A stretch of 64,000 nt of DNA, from the IMG/VR virus record IMGVR_UViG_3300028569_002586, positions 62,001-126,000 of that record, one strand, 5' to 3'. The notes below the pieces were generated by a model. That model searched no databases and was not told the DNA's origin. It saw only the letters and a program-made list of their open reading frames with translations. Both the position numbers and the translations under genes were made by a program. Positions 8,137 through 15,264 of this stretch are shown here, piece after piece (within the stretch, counting starts at the first letter, position 1; the number at the start of each line of letters is the position of its first letter). The stretch is from a virus.

Positions 8137-8531
8137 CAATTCATTTTAATGGCAATTTTTAAATTATCAAGATTATTAACTGCTTTTGTGATGGATTTGG
8201 AAGCTTCTTCTAAATTTTTAATGGCCTCATGTATATTTGTGTTGTTGTTTTCTTCTTCTTTCAGAACAGGGTTATTCAATGAGCTTCTTGTGAGATTCAG
8301 GGATATGCCCAGATTTGTTATAACTGTTCCAAGAGCAGGAATTAAATTGTTAAGCGGGTAAGGAATGATGTTGTTGTTCATGACTTGGTTGGGGTATTGT
8401 CCACCTTCATTGGGCTTGCCAAGTAAATCCTTAATAAACACCTTTTTAGAGCTAAATTCTCTGGAAGCAATGCCTTGAACCCATTTGTTGTAATTCATCA
8501 CATCTTCTTCATTCAGAATAACATTATTCAC
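8136..8531 (-). CDS. Late protein, unknown (GTG start)
   Basis: This 131-residue protein is the first gene of the minus-strand late unit. The GTG start at 8531 is supported by a late box ending 5 nt upstream, the same spacing as at ATG starts elsewhere. The sequence is polar, with an asparagine- and proline-rich middle (NQVMNNNIIPYPLNNLIPALG) and a C-terminal amphipathic helix (EAIKNLEEASKSITKAVNNLDNL) that could form a coiled coil. Function is unknown; a virion component is possible. Confidence 0.6.
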   Translation of the reverse strand: MNNVILNEEDVMNYNKWVQGIASREFSSKKVFIKDLLGKPNEGGQYPNQVMNNNIIPYPLNNLIPALGTVITNLGISLNLTRSSLNNPVLKEEENNNTNIHEAIKNLEEASKSITKAVNNLDNLKIAIKMN

Positions 8532-8536
8532 AGAAA

Positions 8537-8544
8537 TATTTAAT
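8537..8544 (-). promoter_or_regulatory. Late promoter box ATTAAATA, minus strand
   Basis: ATTAAATA on the minus strand ends 5 nt before GTG 8531. It drives the five-gene late unit down to 6783. Confidence 0.65.
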
Positions 8545-8550
8545 CATTTT

Positions 8551-8558
8551 CATAAATA
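8551..8558 (+). promoter_or_regulatory. Late promoter box CATAAATA, plus strand
   Basis: CATAAATA ends 5 nt before ATG 8564. It diverges from the minus-strand box only 6 nt away. Confidence 0.8.
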
Positions 8559-8563
8559 ATTGT

Positions 8564-8983
8564 ATGGATTTGTTTAAAAGAGCGTTCTCTGTTGTATTGG
8601 AGCAAGATAATGATGTTGAAGATGTAGCAGAACCAGGTGCAGCTGCTGCAACACCAGCTAATGATAGAGAGGCCATGGCACAAAAGCTTGATACAGCTAA
8701 GCCTGAAGATTTCGGTGTCAAGGGTGGTATCACTAATGTTGATGCCATCAAAGCAAAGCAAAAGGGCAAGCTCAGTGAATGGATTGGCAAGATTGATGAG
8801 TTTATTGAATACCTTAATGGTACAAATGATGGTTCTATCCAAACACAGTTGCATGCAGCGCAATGTGAAACTATTTTTCAAGATATTGCAAGAAGTGAGA
8901 AAAAGAAAATTGCAAGACTTGCAGCAGAGTTGAGTTCCTTGAGTGAATCCTTTAAGGGTTATCTTATTTCTTCCACCGACTAA
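8564..8983 (+). CDS. Late protein with capsid-targeting-like N-terminus
   Basis: This 139-residue protein begins MDLFKRAFSVVLEQD, an amphipathic segment followed by a possible gp21 cleavage site (VLE|Q), as in T4 internal head proteins. An alanine-rich acidic linker and a helical C-terminal body (ARSEKKKIARLAAELSSLSESF) follow. Function is unknown; packaging into the prohead is inferred from the N-terminus and the late promoter. The 3' end overlaps the primase gene by 20 bases, tail to tail. Confidence 0.6.
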   Translation: MDLFKRAFSVVLEQDNDVEDVAEPGAAAATPANDREAMAQKLDTAKPEDFGVKGGITNVDAIKAKQKGKLSEWIGKIDEFIEYLNGTNDGSIQTQLHAAQCETIFQDIARSEKKKIARLAAELSSLSESFKGYLISSTD

Positions 8984-10007
8984 TTTCAATCATTAGCAAT
9001 TTAGCTTTGATATCACTGAAAGAGTTTTGAATTACAAAATCAGTATCTAAGCTATTCATATTATTGGCAATACAATATTCATTTAAATCTTTGAATTCTT
9101 TGCCCATTTTCTCAGGCCATATAAAAACAGTTTCACCATTTTCAACTAACTTCATGGTTTTCTTTCTGCTAGCTGAATCATTCCATTGACTGTCTAAAAA
9201 CCAAACTTTTTTATAGAACTTGAAATTACTGAGCTGGTCAGTTTGTAGCTTGGTGAAATTAGCATTACTATTCTCTTGAATGCCTGCTACAGCTGTACCA
9301 TTTTTAATGAAGAAAGAATCAATTGGGCCTTCGAAAATAAAAACATATTCCAAATCTGAAGTTATGGTATTGATATTATATAATGATTTTTCACTGTTTA
9401 CCTTTGAGAGATATTTTGGGTAGTACTTTAAGCTATCATTTAATATTGTTCTGGATTGATAGAATATAATGTCATTGTTTTGATCATAAAATGGAATAAT
9501 AAGTCTATTTTTATGAACCTTATCAACAAGCGATAGCCACAGTGTTTGTGGTTTATTGATTGCAGTATGTAGCTTTCTCTTGACAATTAGTTTGAGAGCT
9601 TCTCTAACAATTGGATTATCTTTATAGTAGGTTAATTGCTGCTTGTCAAATAGATTAATTGAATCTTTTGGCAGCTTATTAACTGGTATTATTTTCTTAA
9701 CTTCAGGTTTATCGAGCAACAGATCGAGGGGTAGTATGTCAAAGTTTTTAGATTCATCAAAAATTTCTTTTGGTGTTAAGCAGGCTACTGTTTCAATCCA
9801 TTTGAAGGGGTTGCTAAACCAACCACAGTTGTGACAGCAGATATTATTTTTTTCGACAACATAATAACAGCGCCTCTTCTTGCCCCAAGATGCCCCTTCT
9901 CTGCATATAGGGCACCCAGCCTCATACACGTTGGTAAACTTCTTGAAGCGTGGATAACCAGCGTATTGGTAGAATTTCTGAACAATATACTCTCTAGGCA
10001 GTATCAC
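8964..10007 (-). CDS. 61: DNA primase gp61
   Basis: This 347-residue protein makes RNA primers for lagging-strand synthesis together with the gp41 helicase. The N-terminal zinc ribbon has CPIC at about residue 32 and CCHNCGW at about 58. The Toprim domain carries FIFEGPIDSFF (about 224) and WFLDSQWND (about 270), giving the E and DxD-type metal ligands. The size is close to T4 gp61 (342). The start is GTG, 6 nt below a TATACT -10 box; no ATG is available nearby. It is the last gene of the 9-12.8 kb minus-strand run. Confidence 0.9.
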   Translation of the reverse strand: MILPREYIVQKFYQYAGYPRFKKFTNVYEAGCPICREGASWGKKRRCYYVVEKNNICCHNCGWFSNPFKWIETVACLTPKEIFDESKNFDILPLDLLLDKPEVKKIIPVNKLPKDSINLFDKQQLTYYKDNPIVREALKLIVKRKLHTAINKPQTLWLSLVDKVHKNRLIIPFYDQNNDIIFYQSRTILNDSLKYYPKYLSKVNSEKSLYNINTITSDLEYVFIFEGPIDSFFIKNGTAVAGIQENSNANFTKLQTDQLSNFKFYKKVWFLDSQWNDSASRKKTMKLVENGETVFIWPEKMGKEFKDLNEYCIANNMNSLDTDFVIQNSFSDIKAKLLMIEISRWKK

Positions 10008-10013
10008 TACTAT

Positions 10014-10042
10014 AGTATACAGGAAGCAGATGCAAAGTTAAA
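10014..10042 (-). promoter_or_regulatory. Early promoter upstream of gp61
   Basis: TATACT on the minus strand (10014-10019) ends 6 nt before GTG 10007. A weak -35 TTTAAC lies 17 bp further up. Predicted +1 coincides with the start codon. Confidence 0.5.
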
Positions 10043-10043
10043 C

Positions 10044-10232
10044 TTATTTTTGTTCGGGCTTTGTAATTTCTCTGATGGAGACAGTGCCTTTTCTGATAAA
10101 GGTGCCACTTGCTGGATCAATCCATTCAGCTTCAACAATCTCTTTATTTCCCCTTATATATGTCTTGAGGATGGGTCTGCACGGTTGTCCGCTTATGGGG
10201 GATACAATAACCTTTGGTTCTACCATGTCCAT
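10044..10232 (-). CDS. Small conserved T4-like protein, unknown
   Basis: This 62-residue protein runs MDMVEPKVIVSPISG to a lysine-rich end. The ATG at 10232 is chosen because longer starts would lie deep inside the upstream gene. The pattern SPISGQPCRP..EAEWIDPASGTFIRKG resembles a small protein repeatedly found near the primase in cyanophage-type T4-like phages, with no known function. The single cysteine argues against a zinc site. Confidence 0.6.
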   Translation of the reverse strand: MDMVEPKVIVSPISGQPCRPILKTYIRGNKEIVEAEWIDPASGTFIRKGTVSIREITKPEQK

Positions 10233-10236
10233 ATTA

Positions 10237-10530
10237 CTATTTACTCTCAGATTGTGGAATTCTATAGTCAATAAGGTTTTTATTATACTGCACGTTACAC
10301 ACGTTAAACACTTTTCTTGGCAAGCGTTCCACAATGTCTATAATTTTATTATCCAACCCAAATTTAAATTTATCGCATGGCACTGTGCGTATCTTCATTT
10401 CTGGTAAAGAAAGAAAGAAGTCTTGACTGTCATTATTCTCCATGAAGACAAAGAGCTCTCCTAGATATTTGCCTCCTGTGATGGCATACACATATCCTTT
10501 CTTGGGGTGTGTTTTCTTAAAAAAAATCAT
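10237..10530 (-). CDS. Conserved T4-like protein, unknown
   Basis: This 97-residue protein has a beta-rich N-terminal half (KGYVYAITGGKYLGELFVFM) followed by FLSLPEMKIRTVPCDKFKFGLDNKIIDIVERLP. The pattern recalls a small conserved protein of the T4-like replication region in cyanophages. It overlaps the upstream reductase-like gene by 4 bases (ATGA), implying co-translation. Function is unknown. Confidence 0.65.
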   Translation of the reverse strand: MIFFKKTHPKKGYVYAITGGKYLGELFVFMENNDSQDFFLSLPEMKIRTVPCDKFKFGLDNKIIDIVERLPRKVFNVCNVQYNKNLIDYRIPQSESK

Positions 10531-11375
10531 ATGTGTTTTGATAGATCATAGATGCATCTATCTACAGCAGTAAGGGTATCAGAAAGCTCCAAGCCCATAC
10601 TACAGATTTTATCTGTTGCTAGCACACAATTAGATCTGCCAGCAATAATATTAAGTTTATCAATATCAACAAAAGTCCAGTTGGGATTAGTCATATTATG
10701 ATGTCTGAACATTTCAACAATATGTTTTGCATTAGTGGATGCAGTATTAACAACATTGTATATACCAGGTTTAAAGTTATGTAAGAATTTGAAAATAAAG
10801 GTGTTGAGATCATCGATGCTTGTTAGGCTGTTATCAAAGCTTATTAGATTATTGTATTTGAAGATTTTGTACAAGTAATTCTTTGATTCCAGAGTATTAG
10901 TAAAGGGCATTCTTATTCTCAAGATTGCAGCGTAGTCAAGATCTGTAACAGTTTCAAAGGCATGCTTGGTTTTTGAGTAAAAGCTTGAATCTGTGTAAAA
11001 AAGTCCAAAATTGGGTGCATCTTTTTCAGTGAATCTCTTTTCATATCCTGTGTATATGCAGCCGCTGGACACATGCATGCAAGGTACACTCAGATCTTTG
11101 CATACTTTGGTGATGATATTAGGAACAACAACGTTATAAAGCCAACATAAATCTTTATTCAACTCACATGCATCAACATTGGGTGCACCTGTGTATCCTG
11201 AACAATTAACAACTGCTGTTATTTTATTCTGTATAATAAAATCAATTAAATGTGAAGGCTTGCTATAGTCAATATCACTTTTTCCAATTAATGCGGACTT
11301 GAAATCTATATTATCAAAATAGTTCTTGAGTTTGGTACCAACAAAACCTTTGCCTAAAATAAGAGTATGAGACAT
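10527..11375 (-). CDS. NAD(P)-dependent nucleotide-sugar reductase/epimerase (RmlD/NRS-ER-like)
   Basis: This 282-residue extended short-chain dehydrogenase has an N-terminal dinucleotide-binding glycine motif (GKGFVGTKL, residues 8-16), the VVNCSGYTGAPNVDACE segment typical of dTDP-4-keto-rhamnose reductases and plant NRS/ER enzymes, and the catalytic YSKTK (about 133). In that family the enzyme converts a 4-keto-6-deoxy sugar nucleotide to its rhamnose form. The upstream dehydratase is not visible here. It sits oddly in the replication block but has its own early promoter, 7 nt before ATG 11375. Substrate is inferred. Confidence 0.75.
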   Translation of the reverse strand: MSHTLILGKGFVGTKLKNYFDNIDFKSALIGKSDIDYSKPSHLIDFIIQNKITAVVNCSGYTGAPNVDACELNKDLCWLYNVVVPNIITKVCKDLSVPCMHVSSGCIYTGYEKRFTEKDAPNFGLFYTDSSFYSKTKHAFETVTDLDYAAILRIRMPFTNTLESKNYLYKIFKYNNLISFDNSLTSIDDLNTFIFKFLHNFKPGIYNVVNTASTNAKHIVEMFRHHNMTNPNWTFVDIDKLNIIAGRSNCVLATDKICSMGLELSDTLTAVDRCIYDLSKHI

Positions 11376-11382
11376 CTCTATA

Positions 11383-11410
11383 ATAATAGAGGGGAGCTAG
11401 ATAATATCAA
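11383..11410 (-). promoter_or_regulatory. Early promoter for the reductase gene
   Basis: On the minus strand TTGATA (11405-11410), a 16-bp spacer and TATTAT (11383-11388) end 7 nt before ATG 11375. Confidence 0.7.
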
Positions 11411-11727
11411 CTGTCTTCTCGGGAATTGCAATTTATAAAAAACTTATTTACAAGTGTTGCAAGAGAGTCAGCTTCTTGCTGATTATGTGCAGAGATAATA
11501 TTGACTGGTTCACCTTCTTCAGTGTAACCCAGTATGATGAAGCTATTGAGGAACTCTTGCACTGTGTGGTTTAATGCCTCGAGATCTTTTCTGCGATCTG
11601 ATTTTTCTAGTATTTTTTTGTGAAGAAATTTTTGAATTGCTTTGTTGGTGACGTCAGTAACTTCCTCGTGTTTGGCAGGATCAAAAGAATCAGAATTACT
11701 TTTCTGTTTGTTGGATGGTTTCTTCAT
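11407..11727 (-). CDS. Conserved T4-like protein, unknown
   Basis: This 106-residue protein has a lysine- and serine-rich N-terminus and a conserved-looking C-terminal block: FLNSFIILGYTEEGEPVNIISAHNQ is followed by EADSLATLVNKFF. This block is familiar from small proteins near the clamp gene of T4-like cyanophages. It resembles a single-domain alpha/beta protein with no known role. The start overlaps the upstream gene by 32 bases. Confidence 0.6.
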   Translation of the reverse strand: MKKPSNKQKSNSDSFDPAKHEEVTDVTNKAIQKFLHKKILEKSDRRKDLEALNHTVQEFLNSFIILGYTEEGEPVNIISAHNQQEADSLATLVNKFFINCNSREDS

Positions 11728-12079
11728 TTGAAGTATTTAATGTTTTGGTACTATATCTATCCTTGCCTGGGTAAGAATCATTATTAATACCATGTTTCAT
11801 AAGAAAATCAATAATAACATTCATACTGTCAGTCTTAATATAGAAGTTTTTAGGTATGCGTACACCGCCATCATCAAATTCAAATAATGTCTCATTCATC
11901 TCATTTTTATTGCTATAGCATGTGCAGAATACAGAATTGAAGCTGGGGTTAATCATGATGGTCCATCTGCGTGGATCACTCTTTGCAAAGACAGAAAAGA
12001 GTCTTATGACAACAAATCCATTGTCTCTAAGTCTTTTGATGAAATAACCAGGTGTTCTTATTTTATTTTTTGATATCAT
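11696..12079 (-). CDS. Conserved T4-like protein, unknown
   Basis: This 127-residue protein carries TPGYFIKRLRDNGFVVIRLF, then DPRRWTIMINP..SVFCTCY and FDDGGVRIPKNFYIKTDSM, a pattern I associate with a conserved hypothetical of T4-like cyanophages beside the clamp gene. The C-terminal 30 residues are polar and threonine-rich. It lies 3 bases downstream of the clamp stop codon and probably shares its transcript. Confidence 0.65.
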   Translation of the reverse strand: MISKNKIRTPGYFIKRLRDNGFVVIRLFSVFAKSDPRRWTIMINPSFNSVFCTCYSNKNEMNETLFEFDDGGVRIPKNFYIKTDSMNVIIDFLMKHGINNDSYPGKDRYSTKTLNTSNEETIQQTEK

Positions 12080-12082
12080 AAA

Positions 12083-12814
12083 TTAATTGGCTAAGGCAGA
12101 TATTACAAATTTTATTTGTGTATTAGTTAGTACAGTATCAAACATGAAGACGCCTATTTTTGCAGAAAATGAGCAGTTTAGCTCTTTAAACTTCATAGAA
12201 GAAATTATTCTAAAGATTTCAAAATTCAACGGCGTAGCTACAGCTAGTTGCGGTCCACTGTATGTTGTAGATATCTTCAAACCATAGGAATCAACATTAG
12301 GGCGTGTTTTATCCGTTAATTCCCCGGTCACAGTATTGTCTCTAAAGGTGAGATAGATCTTGTTGGTGTCAGTAGCTACTGAGCTTCCTTTGATAAGATT
12401 AATAATGTCAGGATAATTGAGAGTAAATTTACCATCAAAAGTGAGGTTATTGAGTTTATCTACACTGAGCTTTGGAACAATGATAATACCATCCTCAAAC
12501 AAATGATATTTGAATCTTATATCATCGGATTTGTAGGATATGTTGTTCCCGTCAACATCTAAGACAATTTCATTCTTATCTATTACTGATAATATTCTAA
12601 CTAATTTAGTTAAATCAGGTATATTCAGTATTAGCTCATCATACTTGTCAGGCAGTGTGTAAATAGAGCTTAGAATAATTGTATTATCAGAAGTAGCAAT
12701 GAGAGTGGATAATATGTTGTCTTTTAGTTTTAGAACAGCGCTGTTAGTTACCTTACTTACTGGGATGAGAAAATTAGTTAAAAAGGTATTCTTATCTACT
12801 ATCTTGAGATTCAT
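12083..12814 (-). CDS. 45: Sliding clamp gp45
   Basis: This 243-residue protein (T4 gp45 is 228) is the trimeric DNA sliding clamp. It tethers the polymerase and, with gp55, activates late transcription. The N-terminal MNLKIVDKNTFLTNFLIPVSK and the repeated beta-alpha-beta pattern (NTIILSSIYTLPDKYDELILNIPDLTKLV) match gp45-type clamps, as does the closing region before ISALAN. It is preceded by an early promoter whose -35 element lies inside a perfect inverted repeat, a candidate operator. Confidence 0.9.
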   Translation of the reverse strand: MNLKIVDKNTFLTNFLIPVSKVTNSAVLKLKDNILSTLIATSDNTIILSSIYTLPDKYDELILNIPDLTKLVRILSVIDKNEIVLDVDGNNISYKSDDIRFKYHLFEDGIIIVPKLSVDKLNNLTFDGKFTLNYPDIINLIKGSSVATDTNKIYLTFRDNTVTGELTDKTRPNVDSYGLKISTTYSGPQLAVATPLNFEIFRIISSMKFKELNCSFSAKIGVFMFDTVLTNTQIKFVISALAN

Positions 12815-12821
12815 TTAACTT

Positions 12822-12858
12822 ATTTTAACTGATAGTATTTGTAAATCAATACAAATAC
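12822..12858 (-). promoter_or_regulatory. Early promoter of the clamp gene with palindromic operator
   Basis: On the minus strand TTGATT (12844-12849), a 16-bp spacer and TAAAAT (12822-12827) end 7 nt before ATG 12814. The -35 hexamer is exactly the 6-bp centre of a perfect inverted repeat with 9-bp arms GTATTTGTA (12835-12843) and TACAAATAC (12850-12858). A dimeric regulator could bind over the -35. Confidence 0.65.
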
Positions 12859-12862
12859 AGAT

Positions 12863-13249
12863 TTATCGCGAGGAAAGCTTTGTTACTATTTTTTCAAGAG
12901 CTTCAATTTTTCTTAGAATGGTATCAATGCGGTCAAATATTTTTTGTGCAGTAGCGCTGTTATCAAAATTAAATTCCAATTGATTGGGGTCACCTTGAGG
13001 TTGCTGAAGCATAGGAGCTGGAGCGGGTGGCAGCTGTGGCTGAATATATTGTGGTGCTTGTTGGTTTCTTGTAATACCAGGTATGGAGTTAAGAATATCT
13101 TGAGGCTGTATTGTAAGTCCTTGCAGATTTCTATTCCTATCAATAATATTTTTATCGATTTCCTTGACTTCACCCATTAAATTTTGCCCCAAAAACTGGA
13201 GCGTAATGAGCTTTGCCTCGTCAGGTGAAATGTCCCTAAATGTATCCAT
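12863..13249 (-). CDS. Protein of the gp32-gp45 region, unknown
   Basis: This 128-residue protein begins MDTFRDISPDEAKLITLQFLG, has a proline/glutamine-rich middle (QPQLPPAPAPMLQQPQG), and ends with QLEFNFDNS and an amphipathic helix (IDTILRKIEALEKIVTKL) suited to a coiled coil or a clamp contact. In T4 the gp32 neighbourhood holds gp33 and gp59, so a transcription or replication adaptor is possible, but I see no direct similarity to gp33. It sits 6 bases downstream of gp32. Confidence 0.6.
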   Translation of the reverse strand: MDTFRDISPDEAKLITLQFLGQNLMGEVKEIDKNIIDRNRNLQGLTIQPQDILNSIPGITRNQQAPQYIQPQLPPAPAPMLQQPQGDPNQLEFNFDNSATAQKIFDRIDTILRKIEALEKIVTKLSSR

Positions 13250-13255
13250 TATGGA

Positions 13256-14110
13256 TTATAGGTCGTCAAGGAGCTTCTTAAGAGCATCATCTTCACTAGA
13301 AGAGGCTGCAGTAGCAGTTGACACTTCTTTTTTGGGCACAACATTGCTCTTAGCTTGTGGCTTAGCTTCTTGAGTTTCTTTAACAACCTCTTCAATATCC
13401 ACATTACAATAGTAATGTCTATTGAGAAGATCTTTGAGTTCATCATAACTCTTAACAGTTACATATGACTCCAATTCAAAGACATTCTTATAGATCTTAT
13501 CATAGGCGTCTTCATCTAGCCCCTCAACCTCTTTAGGAGTTGTAAACTTTGAAGATACATATGTTGGATAATCACCTTGTTTCTCAACTTTAATCTTCAA
13601 GTTAACGCCTTTGGGTGTCAGATCAAAGATGCGAGGTCCAAGCTCTTCAGCTTCTTCACCCTGCATGGCATCCATGACAATCTTGTAAAGTTGTTTACCA
13701 AACCTCAATACTTTGATCTTGTTATTATTCTCCTCGTTAACAGGATCATTGATAACATAGCAATTTACTAACCAACGTTCAGTACGAACAATACTTTTAG
13801 CTTTTTCCTTCTCTTGCTCAGTACCGCTCCTCAAGACACGGTATCTCTCTTCAGCAATAGGATCACGTTGATTCCAGGTGGTGGGGCTCACTGCAGTAAT
13901 AAGTTGGCCTGTAGAGAAGCTGTTCCATCCATAAGAATAGTGATGCAAAAATGTTTTAGATGGGTCTTTGATATTAGGAAGAAGACGGACTGTGTAAGTA
14001 TTGCCTACTTCAGTGCGCAAATAATCTTTAATTTTGTTAGAGCTAGCTTGGTTTTCTTTAGTGAGAGCAGACTTGATGCTCTCAAACATCGAGGAAGTTA
14101 ATGAATTCAT
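13256..14110 (-). CDS. 32: Single-stranded DNA-binding protein gp32
   Basis: This 284-residue protein coats ssDNA in replication and recombination. The N-terminal basic region (MNSLTSSMFESIKSALTKE) and the core with YTVRLLPNIKDPSKTFLHHYSYGW and RWLVNCYVIND match gp32. The C-terminal tail is acidic (SSSEDDALKKLLDDL), as expected for the protein-interaction tail. The zinc-site cysteine/histidine set of T4 is not obvious, as in cyanophage gp32. An early promoter ends 6 nt before ATG 14110. Confidence 0.9.
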   Translation of the reverse strand: MNSLTSSMFESIKSALTKENQASSNKIKDYLRTEVGNTYTVRLLPNIKDPSKTFLHHYSYGWNSFSTGQLITAVSPTTWNQRDPIAEERYRVLRSGTEQEKEKAKSIVRTERWLVNCYVINDPVNEENNNKIKVLRFGKQLYKIVMDAMQGEEAEELGPRIFDLTPKGVNLKIKVEKQGDYPTYVSSKFTTPKEVEGLDEDAYDKIYKNVFELESYVTVKSYDELKDLLNRHYYCNVDIEEVVKETQEAKPQAKSNVVPKKEVSTATAASSSEDDALKKLLDDL

Positions 14111-14116
14111 AAACTT

Positions 14117-14144
14117 ATAATATATGTTATTTTATATAGTTCAA
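14117..14144 (-). promoter_or_regulatory. Early promoter of gp32
   Basis: TTGAAC (14139-14144), 16-bp spacer, TATTAT (14117-14122) on the minus strand, with 6 nt to ATG 14110. Confidence 0.75.
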
Positions 14145-14145
14145 C

Positions 14146-14781
14146 TTAAATTTTAATTTTTTTTAAGCCTTCTTCCACCAATATTCTGCACTTGTTAGAA
14201 TTTAAGAACTTTACTTTGAACATGCTGAAGTTGTTAGAAAAGTCTTCACCGAGCATGAATCTTGTTATTTCTAAATCTGCTTTTTTATAATTACTCTCAA
14301 AATCCAAGAATCCAAATAAGGCATATATATTAATATTTCTTTCTTTGAGGTGCAGCAAGAAGGTGGCCATATTGTTTGTTGTGTGGTATATGTATTGATC
14401 AACGTTGATGCTGTTTATTTTGCAAAAATCGCGTATAAAAACAAGGGAATCCTTAGTAAAGGCTAGTTGCTCAATTTCATCAGGATCTAGCTTTTCACGT
14501 CTTTTTTGAACAATTGTATATGCTTTTGAAGCTTTTAAAGAGGTAAAGTATTTCAAATCAAGAAACTGAGAATCTGAATAAACAAGGAACGATGCTCTGA
14601 AGAACTCCTCAGGCTTAATATTTTTATTACGTGTAAAGAAGTTGGAAAGTTTCTTTAGATATACAAATTTTTCATCATCAAGGGTATCAAAATCTTTTCT
14701 AATTTTGTACGGCTTGTTGTTTGACGATCTAGATACTTTTAAATATGTGTTGTATATGTGTTTGTCAAAATCATTTACCAT
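14146..14781 (-). CDS. Possible helicase loader gp59-like
   Basis: This 211-residue basic, helical protein lies directly upstream of gp32, where T4 has gp59. Features are IYNTYLKVSRSSNNKPYKIRKDF, then YLKKLSNFFTRN, FRASFLVYSDSQFLDL and a C-terminal LLHLKERNINIYALFGFLDF. The order of helices and an isolated Leu/Ile..YALFGFLD segment recall the C-terminal domain of gp59, but identity is too low to be sure by eye. It overlaps the bS21 gene stop and is likely co-translated. Confidence 0.4.
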   Translation of the reverse strand: MVNDFDKHIYNTYLKVSRSSNNKPYKIRKDFDTLDDEKFVYLKKLSNFFTRNKNIKPEEFFRASFLVYSDSQFLDLKYFTSLKASKAYTIVQKRREKLDPDEIEQLAFTKDSLVFIRDFCKINSINVDQYIYHTTNNMATFLLHLKERNINIYALFGFLDFESNYKKADLEITRFMLGEDFSNNFSMFKVKFLNSNKCRILVEEGLKKIKI

Positions 14782-14986
14782 TATAAAATTTCCACTTATT
14801 TCTGTAGAGTTGTGATCTTAGTTTTCTTTTCATGCTTGGTTTATAATGGTATCTTCTAGCTCTCGATTCTTCAAGCACAAAGTTTTTTTGAACTTCACTT
14901 GAGAACTTTTTCAGCATTTTATCAAAGTATGCTTTATCTGTGCATCTTTCTTTTTTGAGTTTCACTTCAGCTCGTATTATTATCAT
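14771..14986 (-). CDS. rpsU: Ribosomal protein bS21 homologue
   Basis: This 71-residue, strongly basic protein has the S21 signature: an N-terminal beta strand (MIIIRAEVKLKKE), then FDKMLKKFSSEVQKNFVLEESRA and RRYHYKPSMKRKLRSQLYR, matching the bS21 pattern of one helix, an RR..YEKPS turn and a basic C-terminal helix. Length equals bacterial S21. bS21 sits on the 30S platform near the 3' end of 16S rRNA and affects start-site choice. Phage copies are known in marine phages. It overlaps both neighbours in a helicase/gp32-region operon, so it is made during early/middle infection. Confidence 0.8.
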   Translation of the reverse strand: MIIIRAEVKLKKERCTDKAYFDKMLKKFSSEVQKNFVLEESRARRYHYKPSMKRKLRSQLYRNKWKFYNGK

Positions 14987-15264
14987 AAAGCATTAAAATT
15001 CTTAGAATTTATAAATTTCATTATATATTTACTCTTATAAAGAGTTGGATCATACTGTAAGAAATATCTTAGTGCAAAATAGTCATTCTTAAAATCACAA
15101 TAATTCTTGAGAAGGTCACGGTACTTCTTATTCTTGAGAACAAGTAGAAAAACGTTAGCGAGGTTTAGCTTTTTTGTGCCAAGCAATGTGCAGAAAGTGC
15201 AAAATGAGAGAAACAGATGTGCGACCTCGAAGTGTGCTATCTTTTCAGAAGGATCAATATTCAT
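14983..15264 (-). CDS. Small protein, unknown
   Basis: This 93-residue protein is unrecognised. The N-terminal half is hydrophobic with cysteines (EVAHLFLSFCTFCTLLG), the C-terminal half basic and aromatic (YDPTLYKSKYIMKFINSKNF). The ATG overlaps the preceding stop by one base and its own stop overlaps the bS21 start (4 bases). Co-translation with bS21 suggests a shared time of expression, but no function can be read. Confidence 0.55.
   Translation of the reverse strand: MNIDPSEKIAHFEVAHLFLSFCTFCTLLGTKKLNLANVFLLVLKNKKYRDLLKNYCDFKNDYFALRYFLQYDPTLYKSKYIMKFINSKNFNAL

Noticed and set aside
8540-8989. Long open frames opposite the 8564 gene
   Set aside because: They mirror a real late gene with its own box and show no coherent protein pattern of their own.
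9831-10274. A 147-codon plus-strand frame overlapping primase and a small gene
   Set aside because: It is antisense to two recognisable proteins and has no promoter or ribosome-binding site.
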